39,155 bases of DNA from CAYSQW01 sp964433135 (GTDB lineage: Bacteria; Acidobacteriota; Aminicenantia; Aminicenantales; Aminicenantaceae). Under the pieces are notes generated by a model. It was not told the origin of the DNA and ran no database searches. It was given only the letters and a program-made list of their open reading frames with translations. A program made the translations under genes and the position numbers. Shown in pieces: positions 16,332-24,238 of the stretch (position 1 is the first letter of the stretch; each line of letters opens with the position of its first letter). The stretch spans positions 1 through 39,155 of the forward strand of contig CAYSQW010000033.1 in the NCBI GenBank assembly GCA_964433135.1. Direction: 5' to 3'.

Positions 16332-17960
16332 CTATCTTCCGGTGAACGGAGATGGGGCCTGATTCGCAAGCTCCATGACCAAAGCATAGATCAACTGAGA
16401 CAGTTTCTGCATCTTGTCGTATTCGATCTTGTCCGCATCGTCCGCCGGGGTATGCACATCGGGATGTCTGCCCGAGCAGAAAAAAACACCCGGTATGCCT
16501 TGGGCCATATAGCTGAGATGGTCGCTTCCGCCGGGAGCCTGATCCTGCGGCAGGAATTTAAGCGGCCATATCGGTGGATCTCCGTTGACGGCGGCGACAA
16601 GGTCCTGCAGCTCCGGCCGAACTTCAGCCGCGCCGTAGACATAATGCGCCCGGCTTTCCCTGAAACTATCGCTGGTACGCCCGATCATGTCAAGATTGAC
16701 ATTGACCAGTATCTCTTCCAGCGGCACGGGACACTCCTTGATGAAATATCGTGAACCGCAGAGACCGCTTTCTTCACCGGTATACAGGATGAATATCACC
16801 GAACGCCGCGGGGGATGCAGCGCCAGCGCTTCGGCGATCTCCAGCACCCCGGCGCTTCCGCTGGCGTTATCGTCGGCCCCGTTGCAGATTTGACCGTTCC
16901 GGGGGAGGACGTGATCCAGATGCGCCCCTACCGTGATAAACTGGTTTTTCAGCTCCGGGTCTTTTCCTTCCACCCATCCCGCCGCATTCCACGAGACAAA
17001 GCGTTCCCCCGGTTCATTAAAGTCGAATTTGACCGAAGTTTCCTTCAGCCTAAAAGTTTTGTACCCTTCTATACCTATTTCAGGAATCTCAGCGGGAGAA
17101 TATTTCTGTCCCTGAAACAGTGCTGTCAACAGATCGCCGCGGACAAGCAGTTGAGCCCCCCGCTTCCGTGCGGAAAGCGGCCGGGAATTTCCGGCTTCGG
17201 GTCGATCTCCCCCCAAATAGATCACCCGTGTACGTTCAACGGCATTCCGCAGAGTCCCCCAATTTTCACTCCTTGAATCATCCGCCAACAGCATCAGCGC
17301 CGCCGGGCGGCGTTTGAACAATGCCTCCATTTTCCTGGCCTCGCCTTCTCCTCCGGAATAAAACCGGTGAAGCCGTTCAGGAAGCACGGCTCTTCCGTCA
17401 AGCAGGGGGACACCGGGCAGCATCACGGCCAGTTTCCCTTCTATATCCAGGTCGGCATAATCATTCCACCCGCATCTGGATTCTTCGATACCGTAGCCGA
17501 CAAAAACCACGGACAGTTCACGCCCCAGAAATCCCTCATCGCGAAACCTGAGGAATTTGAACTGTTCACCTCCGGCAAATTCCATCGCGCCTTCAGGCGT
17601 CCGGATCGACAGCTTCCCCACGTCCCCCGACATGGGCCTCATGAAAGGAACCGTCTGGAGATAGGAATGCTCTCCGTCTTTATCCGCAAAAAGCGGACAC
17701 AATCCGGCCGTCCGGAGTTCATGGACCGCATAACGGACCGCGGCTTCATACCCCGCCGTCCCGATCGCCCGGCCGCCGAGTTCATCGGAAGCAAGATAAT
17801 ACACGTGCTCTTTCAATTCCTCGATCGTGATGGAGTCGCGGGCGGACACCGTTTGGTCCTGTTGATCTATTGAATAAGGTATTGCAGGCAAAAAAGCGGG
17901 GAAAAGCATGAGCAGCAGAAGCAATCGTAAGGCGGATTTGAATATTTTCATTAATGCCAT
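16332..17960 (-). CDS. Exported M28-family zinc aminopeptidase
   Basis: The 542-residue protein starts with a signal peptide of ten or more leucines. A PA-like insert (about 120-300) is followed by the M28 catalytic domain. The five zinc ligands are visible: His347 in GAHLDH, Asp364 in GADDN, the Glu pair in TGEES (396-397, base plus ligand), Asp424 in NLDMIG and His503 in DVHTP. The family removes N-terminal residues from peptides outside the cytoplasm. The ATG at 17958-17960 is chosen because AAGGAG is six bases before it and the hydrophobic core then sits correctly; the open frame runs 26 codons further without support. A TTGCCG-N17-CATAAT promoter candidate lies at 18010-18038. Confidence 0.92.
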   Translation of the reverse strand: MALMKIFKSALRLLLLLMLFPAFLPAIPYSIDQQDQTVSARDSITIEELKEHVYYLASDELGGRAIGTAGYEAAVRYAVHELRTAGLCPLFADKDGEHSYLQTVPFMRPMSGDVGKLSIRTPEGAMEFAGGEQFKFLRFRDEGFLGRELSVVFVGYGIEESRCGWNDYADLDIEGKLAVMLPGVPLLDGRAVLPERLHRFYSGGEGEARKMEALFKRRPAALMLLADDSRSENWGTLRNAVERTRVIYLGGDRPEAGNSRPLSARKRGAQLLVRGDLLTALFQGQKYSPAEIPEIGIEGYKTFRLKETSVKFDFNEPGERFVSWNAAGWVEGKDPELKNQFITVGAHLDHVLPRNGQICNGADDNASGSAGVLEIAEALALHPPRRSVIFILYTGEESGLCGSRYFIKECPVPLEEILVNVNLDMIGRTSDSFRESRAHYVYGAAEVRPELQDLVAAVNGDPPIWPLKFLPQDQAPGGSDHLSYMAQGIPGVFFCSGRHPDVHTPADDADKIEYDKMQKLSQLIYALVMELANQAPSPFTGR

Positions 17961-18009
17961 TATGAACTCCTTTATAAATTCCGCATTTTTAATAGGAAGA
18001 ATCTCATCC

Positions 18010-18038
18010 ATTATGCACAAGTCCAGCGAACACGGCAA
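18010..18038 (-). promoter_or_regulatory. Candidate promoter of the M28 gene
   Basis: On the minus strand, TTGCCG (18033-18038) and CATAAT (18010-18015) are 17 bases apart, about 45 bases before the start codon. The remainder of the roughly 310-base divergent gap up to the glk gene holds no gene that I can see. Confidence 0.45.
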
Positions 18039-18271
18039 ATGTACCGAACTTATACATTATCTCGATTTGTTTTTTCAGGGGAGAATAGATTCCACGCCTC
18101 TTCTCTGGATGAAAGAGATCAGTCACCAATGATACTTCAGGACAGATATGGGATAAGTTGAAATAATGGGAGTCCATCAAAAAACGCAAATCAGATGTAA
18201 TTTGCCCACGCTTTTGTTATCCTTAGGTGTCGACCCCCTATCACTGGGAGAACCATCAATGGAGACGCCTT

Positions 18272-19300
18272 TTGACCGCTGCTGAACACCACAAAACGCC
18301 CCGGCTGCTGCTGGCGGGCGATATCGGCGCTACCAAGACGAATCTCGCGGTTTTCCCGGAAGACGGCCCCTTCCGCATTCCTCTCGTCGAGGCCACTTTT
18401 CAAAGCCGTGATTATGCCGGGCTCGAAGCCGTGGCTAAGGAATTTCTCCCCCGGATCGGGACGCGTGTGGACCGGGCTTATTTCGGTGTGGCGGGGCCGG
18501 TCATCTCGGGAAGAGCGGCGATCACAAACCTTCCCTGGGTATTGAACGAACGTCGATTGCAGAAGAGGCTCGACATCACGAACGTGACACTTCTCAATGA
18601 CCTGGAGGCCATCGCCGCGGCCGTTCCCTTGCTGGAAAAGGAGGACCTATTCGTTCTCAATCCGGGAAATCCCGTCGCCGGAGGCCCCAAGGCCGTTATC
18701 GCTCCCGGCACCGGTCTGGGAGAGGCCTATCTGACCTGGAACGGCAACCGCTATCTCGCCCACGCCTCCGAAGGCGGCCATACCGATTTCGGCCCGGAAT
18801 CATCCGAACAAAGCGACCTGTTGGCTTTTATGCGGAAACGTTTCGATCATATCAGCTACGAGCGCGTCTGTTCCGGGCATGGGATCCCCCATCTCTATGC
18901 TTTTTTCAAAGCCGGTGGACAGTACCGAGAACCGGAAGCCCTGGCCGAACAAATCAAGCTGGCGGAGGATCCCACTCCGATCATCATCGAACACGCTTTG
19001 GACTCCGATCCTTCACATGAAATCTACCGGGTTGTTCTCAAGATGTTCATCTCCATTCTGGGCGCGGAAGCGGGAAACCTGGCGTTAAAAATAATGGCGA
19101 CCGGAGGCGTTTTTCTGGGAGGAGGGATTCCACCTCGAATTTTACCGGTTTTCAAGCGGGAATGGTTTATGGAGGCTTTTCAGCGCAAAGGCCGGATGTC
19201 TTCAATTATGAGCGATATTCCGGTATCCATCATCACGACCCCCAAGGCTGCGCTCATGGGCGCGGCATATATCGGATCGACTCGTGCAAAGGAGCAATGA
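18272..19300 (+). CDS. glk: Glucokinase
   Basis: The 342-residue product belongs to the Glk family that phosphorylates glucose with ATP. Landmarks are the ATP phosphate loop LAGDIGATKTNLAVF near the start, the sugar region AGPVISGRAAITNLPWVLNE, the catalytic Asp in LLNDLEA, the second phosphate motif APGTGLGEAYL and the conserved EGGHTDFGPE. Late on, ATGGVFLGGGIPPR matches the adenosine motif. I favour the TTG at 18272 because GGAG lies seven bases before it and the family normally starts close to the phosphate loop. A GTG at 18227 is an alternative without a clear ribosome site. Its stop overlaps the tkt start (TGATG), so translation is probably coupled. It heads a glk-tkt-pgi cluster. Confidence 0.9.
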   Translation: MTAAEHHKTPRLLLAGDIGATKTNLAVFPEDGPFRIPLVEATFQSRDYAGLEAVAKEFLPRIGTRVDRAYFGVAGPVISGRAAITNLPWVLNERRLQKRLDITNVTLLNDLEAIAAAVPLLEKEDLFVLNPGNPVAGGPKAVIAPGTGLGEAYLTWNGNRYLAHASEGGHTDFGPESSEQSDLLAFMRKRFDHISYERVCSGHGIPHLYAFFKAGGQYREPEALAEQIKLAEDPTPIIIEHALDSDPSHEIYRVVLKMFISILGAEAGNLALKIMATGGVFLGGGIPPRILPVFKREWFMEAFQRKGRMSSIMSDIPVSIITTPKAALMGAAYIGSTRAKEQ

Positions 19301-21354
19301 TGACCAAACAAAACAATCGCCTGGACCAACTCTGCATCAACAGTATCCGTTTCCTGTCGGCGGATGCCATTCAGCACGCCAATTCCGGACATCCCGGCGC
19401 ACCGATGGGAGCGGCACCGATGGCATATATGCTGTGGAATTCATTTTTAAAACATAATCCCCGAAATCCCCAGTGGCCCGATCGTGACCGATTCGTGCTC
19501 TCCGCGGGACATGCTTCCATGCTGCTCTATTCCCTGCTTCATCTCACCGGCTATGATGTTTCTTTGGAAGACATAAGAAATTTCAGACAGTGGGGCAGCA
19601 AGACTCCCGGACATCCTGAATACGGATTGACGCCGGGAGTTGAAGTTACGACCGGCCCCTTGGGCCAGGGACTCGGACACGCCGTCGGCATGGCCGCGGC
19701 GGAAGCGCACATGGCCGCCCGTTTCAACCGGAAAAGTCATACGATCGTCGATCACCGGACCTATGTTCTGGCCAGCGACGGCGATCTGATGGAAGGAGTC
19801 GCCTCCGAGGCCTGCTCTCTGGCAGGGCACCTTCGTTTGGGTAAACTGACGGTTCTCTTCGACGACAACCGGATTTCGCTGGCGGGATCGACATCGCTGT
19901 GTTTTACGGAAGACATCCCCAAAAGATTTGAAGCTTACGGCTGGCATGTCGTCTCCGTCGATGACGGAAACGATCTCGAATCCATTCATGACGCCCTCGA
20001 GACCTGCCGCAGCGAAAGAGACCGGCCTTCCCTGATGGCCGTACGCACCGAGATCGGCTTCGGTTCCCCCGCCAAGCAGGGTTCGTATAAAGCCCATGGT
20101 TCTCCCCTGGGAAGCGAAGAATTGCTTGCGGCCAAGGCTCAATTGGACTGGCCGACCGAACCGGATTTTTTCCTCCCCGAAGAAGCCGTGACATGTTTTC
20201 GCCAGGCCGTCCCCAGAGGGGAAATGCTGGAGAGCGAATGGAATGAATCCTACCGCCGCTACGTGGAATCCTACCCGGAACCGGCACAAGAGTTCAATCG
20301 GCTTCAAGCCGGCGATCTCCCATCCGGATTCGAGGAAGCGCTTCCGGTTTTCAAGACCGACGATCCTCCCCAACCGACACGAAAGACCTCGGAAACCGTT
20401 CTCCAGGCTTTGGCTGATAAAATCCCCGAACTCATCGGCGGGTCCGCCGACCTGAATCCCTCCTGTTTCACCTGGCTGAAAGAAAGAGGAGATTTCCAGG
20501 CTCCCGCTTCGGCCTGCATCGATCTCCAGGGAATCGTAGGCGGCAGCTGGGATTATGCGGGACGCAACCTTCATTTCGGCGTAAGGGAACATGCCATGGG
20601 GGCTCTCGCCAACGGACTTTCACTTCACGGAGGGAGCATCCCCTTTACCGGAACTTTTCTGACCTTTTCGGACTATATGCGGCCTTCCATACGCTTGGCG
20701 GCCCTTATGGGACTGCAGGTGATTTTCGTCTTCACCCACGACAGTATCGGAGTCGGAGAAGACGGACCGACCCATCAGCCGATCGAACAGGTCATGAGCC
20801 TGCGCACGATCCCCGGCCTGACCGTCATCCGGCCGGCCGACTCCAATGAAACCGTCGAGGCATGGCGCACCGCCCTCACCAACCGGGAAGGCCCTACCGC
20901 TCTGATTTTTTCGCGTCAGAAACTTCCCGTGCTCGACCGGGATGGAATCCCCCGCGGCCAAAGTTCCCAAAAAGGAGCTTACGTTCTTTGGTCTTCCGAA
21001 AAGGAATCCCCGCGTATCATTCTGATCGCGACCGGATCCGAGGTGCACCCGGCTCTGGCGGCCGCCAAGCGGCTGACGGCTGAGGGCATCGGCGTAAGGG
21101 TGGTTTCGATGCCCTCCTGGGAACTGTTCGAGCGGCAGGATGCCTCTTACCGTGAATCCGTTCTGCCGCCGGATGCGCATGCGCGAGTATCCATTGAAGC
21201 CGGAGTGACGCTGGGTTGGGCTCGTTATACCGGACCCAACGGCCTTTGCATCGGACTGGACCGCTTCGGCGCGAGCGCTCCCGCCGACGTGTTGTTCGAA
21301 AAATTCGGATTGAAGGCGGAAAACATCGTCGAACAAGCCAAAAAGATAATATGA
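19300..21354 (+). CDS. tkt: Transketolase
   Basis: The 684-residue enzyme moves two-carbon units between sugar phosphates in the pentose phosphate pathway, using thiamine diphosphate and a divalent metal. The N-terminal domain shows NSGHPGAPMG, GPLGQGLGHAVGMA and the metal-ThDP motif SDGDLMEG followed 25-30 residues on by FDDNRIS. The middle domain has FGVREHAMGALANGLSLHGG, whose Glu activates the cofactor, and the conserved THDSIGVGEDGPTHQPIEQ. A regular C-terminal domain ends it. The ATG at 19300 has AAAGGAG five bases before it; the ATG at 19297 is closer than is usual. It overlaps the glk stop by one base. No transaldolase or glucose-6-phosphate dehydrogenase is seen nearby. Confidence 0.95.
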   Translation: MTKQNNRLDQLCINSIRFLSADAIQHANSGHPGAPMGAAPMAYMLWNSFLKHNPRNPQWPDRDRFVLSAGHASMLLYSLLHLTGYDVSLEDIRNFRQWGSKTPGHPEYGLTPGVEVTTGPLGQGLGHAVGMAAAEAHMAARFNRKSHTIVDHRTYVLASDGDLMEGVASEACSLAGHLRLGKLTVLFDDNRISLAGSTSLCFTEDIPKRFEAYGWHVVSVDDGNDLESIHDALETCRSERDRPSLMAVRTEIGFGSPAKQGSYKAHGSPLGSEELLAAKAQLDWPTEPDFFLPEEAVTCFRQAVPRGEMLESEWNESYRRYVESYPEPAQEFNRLQAGDLPSGFEEALPVFKTDDPPQPTRKTSETVLQALADKIPELIGGSADLNPSCFTWLKERGDFQAPASACIDLQGIVGGSWDYAGRNLHFGVREHAMGALANGLSLHGGSIPFTGTFLTFSDYMRPSIRLAALMGLQVIFVFTHDSIGVGEDGPTHQPIEQVMSLRTIPGLTVIRPADSNETVEAWRTALTNREGPTALIFSRQKLPVLDRDGIPRGQSSQKGAYVLWSSEKESPRIILIATGSEVHPALAAAKRLTAEGIGVRVVSMPSWELFERQDASYRESVLPPDAHARVSIEAGVTLGWARYTGPNGLCIGLDRFGASAPADVLFEKFGLKAENIVEQAKKII

Positions 21355-21376
21355 TCGGATAGAGACCGCCGTTGAT

Positions 21377-21405
21377 TTGAATCCACGGACCGGAAAAGCT
21401 AAAAT
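21377..21405 (+). promoter_or_regulatory. Promoter of the pgi-like gene
   Basis: TTGAAT (21377-21382) and TAAAAT (21400-21405) are 17 bases apart and sit in the 98-base gap after tkt, so this gene can be transcribed apart from glk-tkt. Confidence 0.6.
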
Positions 21406-21452
21406 AAGATTTTCCCGTTTATTTGAGAGATACGTAGATAAGGGAACCAACC

Positions 21453-23126
21453 ATGCCGCCATCATATGAACATGATTATGAGAACCTCCGCCTCACCGCA
21501 AATCTGGGTGATTATCAAGCGGGCGTCGATTCCGCACTTCAAGACATTAAAAACAAAAGGATTATTTCCCGTCTTTGGGCGCATGATCACACCCTTTGGA
21601 AACCGGAACCGGATGAGATCGAAAATCGATTGGGATGGCTCGACATCGTTCCGCGGATGCGGGATGATCTATCAATAATCGAGGATCTGACCCAAGAAGT
21701 GATTTCAGAGGGATACACCCACGCCCTGCTGCTGGGGATGGGAGGATCCAGCCTGGCGCCCGAGGTCTTCCGCAAAATCTTCGGCGTCCGTGCCGGGTAT
21801 CTCGACTTGAAAGTGCTCGACAGCACCGATCCCGATATGGTGAGAGCCCAGGCCGAACGGCTTGATCCGGGGAAAACGCTGTTCATCGTTTCAACAAAAT
21901 CCGGGGGGACGGTGGAAACCCTTTCCTTATATAAATATTTCTTCGGTTTGACTTCCAAATCTTTGGGTTCATCCCGCGCCGGAGATCATTTCGTTGCCAT
22001 AACCGACCCCGGAAGCCGACTGGCCGAGGAAGCCGACCGGCGCGGCTTCCGAGCCCGGTTTCTGAACGACTCTCGTATCGGCGGGCGTTTTTCGGCTCTC
22101 TCCTATTTCGGATTGGTGCCGGCGGCCTTGATCGGTGTGGATACGGCCCGGCTTCTGGAACGAGCGGAAGAAGTCAGAAACCGTTGCACCCCCTCAGCCG
22201 GACATCCGAGAGAAAACCCAGGGGCAAGCTTGGGCGCTATCCTGGGTAAGCTGGCCGCATCAGGCCGCGACAAGTTGACTTTTCTAACCTCTTCGAAAAT
22301 CGCCTGTTTCGGCGATTGGCTGGAACAGCTTATCGCCGAAAGCACAGGGAAGGAAGGAAAAGGCCTCCTCCCGGTCGTGGATGAGCCCCGCGGAGAGTTC
22401 TCCGTTTATGGAAATGATCGCCTATTCATTCGATTGGAAATGGGAGAGGAAAGTGTTCCCGTTCCGAATGCAGGCGGCAGCGCCCACCCCGAAGTGCGGA
22501 TTCGCTTCCGCGACCGCTATGACATCGGCGGCCAGATATTCCTGTGGGAGATCGCCGTCGCGGTGGCGGGAGAGCGGCTGGGTATCAATCCTTTCGACCA
22601 ACCCGATGTCGAAACAGCCAAGCAACAGGCCCGAATGATGGTCGCCCTCTATGAAAAAAGTGGCCGGCTGCCGATAGATGCGCCATCGAAAACGAGGGCT
22701 GAAACTCTCGATGATTTTTTGGGAAAGGTCAAACCAGGGGATTACATCGCGCTGTTGGCTTACCTCAAGCCTTCACCGGAAACCGATACCGCGCTGCAGG
22801 CCCTGCGCGTCAAGCTGCGCGATCGATCCCGCTTGGCGGTCACCTTCGGCTACGGACCGCGTTATCTTCATTCCACCGGCCAGCTGCACAAGGGAGACCG
22901 CGGCCGCGGTCACTTCATCGTGATGACGGCGGACAACGGCGAAGACGTGCCAATTCCCAAAGAGACGGGATCGGACGACTCCCGTCTCTCATTCGGTATT
23001 CTGAAAATGGCGCAGGCCCTGGGCGATGAAAAAGCGCTCCGAGGAAAAGGACGGCACATCATCCGGCTTCATTTGAGTTCCTCTCCGGCGGATGACATCA
23101 CGACGCTAACCCGGATGCTCACTTAG
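21453..23126 (+). CDS. pgi: Glucose-6-phosphate isomerase of the transaldolase-fusion type, stand-alone
   Basis: This 557-residue protein interconverts glucose-6-phosphate and fructose-6-phosphate. The first SIS domain has LLGMGGSSLAPEVF and STKSGGTVETLSLYKYF; the second part has the SSKIACFGDWLEQLIAESTGKEGKG stretch and DQPDVETAKQ. Near the end come YGPRYLHSTGQLHKGD and a late GVL-like segment. This arrangement resembles the isomerase half of bifunctional transaldolase/isomerase proteins known in several phyla more than the classical E. coli enzyme. Here no transaldolase domain is attached. AAGGGA lies a few bases before the ATG. It follows glk and tkt and has its own promoter candidate plus a terminator-like hairpin after the stop. 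Confidence 0.88.
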   Translation: MPPSYEHDYENLRLTANLGDYQAGVDSALQDIKNKRIISRLWAHDHTLWKPEPDEIENRLGWLDIVPRMRDDLSIIEDLTQEVISEGYTHALLLGMGGSSLAPEVFRKIFGVRAGYLDLKVLDSTDPDMVRAQAERLDPGKTLFIVSTKSGGTVETLSLYKYFFGLTSKSLGSSRAGDHFVAITDPGSRLAEEADRRGFRARFLNDSRIGGRFSALSYFGLVPAALIGVDTARLLERAEEVRNRCTPSAGHPRENPGASLGAILGKLAASGRDKLTFLTSSKIACFGDWLEQLIAESTGKEGKGLLPVVDEPRGEFSVYGNDRLFIRLEMGEESVPVPNAGGSAHPEVRIRFRDRYDIGGQIFLWEIAVAVAGERLGINPFDQPDVETAKQQARMMVALYEKSGRLPIDAPSKTRAETLDDFLGKVKPGDYIALLAYLKPSPETDTALQALRVKLRDRSRLAVTFGYGPRYLHSTGQLHKGDRGRGHFIVMTADNGEDVPIPKETGSDDSRLSFGILKMAQALGDEKALRGKGRHIIRLHLSSSPADDITTLTRMLT

Positions 23127-23155
23127 TGAAGCGAACCGCACACCGCGGCAAAGGC

Positions 23156-23185
23156 GTTCGAAAGGTTTCGAACTTTCTTGCTTTA
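23156..23185 (+). terminator. Probable terminator after the pgi-like gene
   Basis: GTTCGAAAGGTTTCGAAC (23156-23173) is a perfect inverted repeat followed by TTTCTTGCTTT. The T-run is interrupted, so termination may be incomplete. It reaches the stop of the convergent gene. Confidence 0.55.
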
Positions 23186-23959
23186 CTTGATCGAAATATT
23201 GATTCCGGATAACTTCCAGTGAGGATGTTCATAGATGTAGCCGAGCTTGAAATACATTGTATTGGGCTGCGTCGGATAATACCCATTCAGCCTCAGGATG
23301 TCGTCCTCATCGATAAAGGGTTCCTCGCTGAATACGGGCTGTAACGATTCCAATTCCGTAAAATCGACATTATTATCCATGAAAACCTTGAAATTCCCGC
23401 CCAGGCTTTCAGCATCCGTCTGGCTTTTCCAAAGCTCCGAAATACCGGCATAGAATTCCGTAAAATCCTTATCATTGACCGCCCGGGCAAACTTCCGGAA
23501 ACAGTCGTCGGTCATCGATCGCAGGGTCTCGTCATCCGGGATGCTTTTTCGGCTATCCCCTTTCACCAGACCCGCCTCGGCTTTTTGGATCGAGAGGATC
23601 TTCCACCCCCCGCTTTCCTTGACCAGCGTGATATTCACCGGAATTTGTCCGCCGTCTTCCGTTTCCACCGAACCCTCGAGCTCCCCGGTTTTCCCGGATA
23701 TCGATCGACTGCTCCACGAAGCGCTCTTAAAATTGATGAGTGCGCTGTTCCGCAAAAAAGACATCAGGTTTTCCTTTGAAGTCGCCGCTTTGAAATCCTC
23801 AGCCAGAAAAGAATCGGCGGAATCCCAATCGTTGTTCTGAACCGCGAGGAAAAAGCCATCCGCCGTTTTCGTCACTCCCGACGTCATGAGAAATATCCCC
23901 ATAACCAGGGCCACTATCAATCCGACAACCACCAACACTACGGTAAAAACGCGTTTCAT
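23183..23959 (-). CDS. Membrane-anchored protein with two NTF2-like repeats, function unknown
   Basis: I cannot name this 258-residue protein. It has a strong N-terminal membrane segment (VVLVVVGLIVALVMGIFLM) with basic residues before it, so it is anchored with the bulk outside the cytoplasm. Two related halves follow. The first runs TADGFFLAVQNNDWDSADSFLAEDFK through GGWKILSIQKA, and the second runs DDCFRKFARAVNDKDFTEFYAGISELWKSQ through HPHWKLSGINISIK. Each has the shape of an NTF2/DUF4878-like domain: a helix, an exposure loop, then strands ending in GGWKI or HWKL. It is a lone minus-strand gene between pgi and the DPP-IV-like gene, and the 279 bases upstream of it carry the promoter region of the latter. 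Confidence 0.75.
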   Translation of the reverse strand: MKRVFTVVLVVVGLIVALVMGIFLMTSGVTKTADGFFLAVQNNDWDSADSFLAEDFKAATSKENLMSFLRNSALINFKSASWSSRSISGKTGELEGSVETEDGGQIPVNITLVKESGGWKILSIQKAEAGLVKGDSRKSIPDDETLRSMTDDCFRKFARAVNDKDFTEFYAGISELWKSQTDAESLGGNFKVFMDNNVDFTELESLQPVFSEEPFIDEDDILRLNGYYPTQPNTMYFKLGYIYEHPHWKLSGINISIK

Positions 23960-24173
23960 GAAATCCTCCCTTTTCTTTTCGGCAAACCTTTTACGCGGGC
24001 GGATTTCATCTCTTTCGTGAAGAAATGAGACCCTATCCCCGAAACAAAATATCTTTGCAGTCAGGCGCTTATCCCTATGCTAACCATAATAATTTGAATA
24101 CACGATGTCAATCATGGAAGAACACACGCAATCCATATCCCGATTTATATCATGGCTCGTATAGGCTTTCACA

Positions 24174-24202
24174 TTGACAAGAAGTTCAGGCTCTGATACT
24201 CA
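24174..24202 (+). promoter_or_regulatory. Candidate promoter of the DPP-IV-like gene
   Basis: A perfect TTGACA (24174-24179) is followed after 17 bases by TACTCA (24197-24202), which is a poor -10 but is preceded by the TGn extension. A start near 24209 agrees with the ATG at 24239. Confidence 0.4.
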
Positions 24203-24238
24203 ATGAATACATCCCAAGGCTTATCGAAGGAGACATCC

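Noticed and set aside
19447..20592. 381-codon minus-strand open frame
   Set aside because: It is antisense to transketolase, which is unmistakable; it is a shadow of its codon use.
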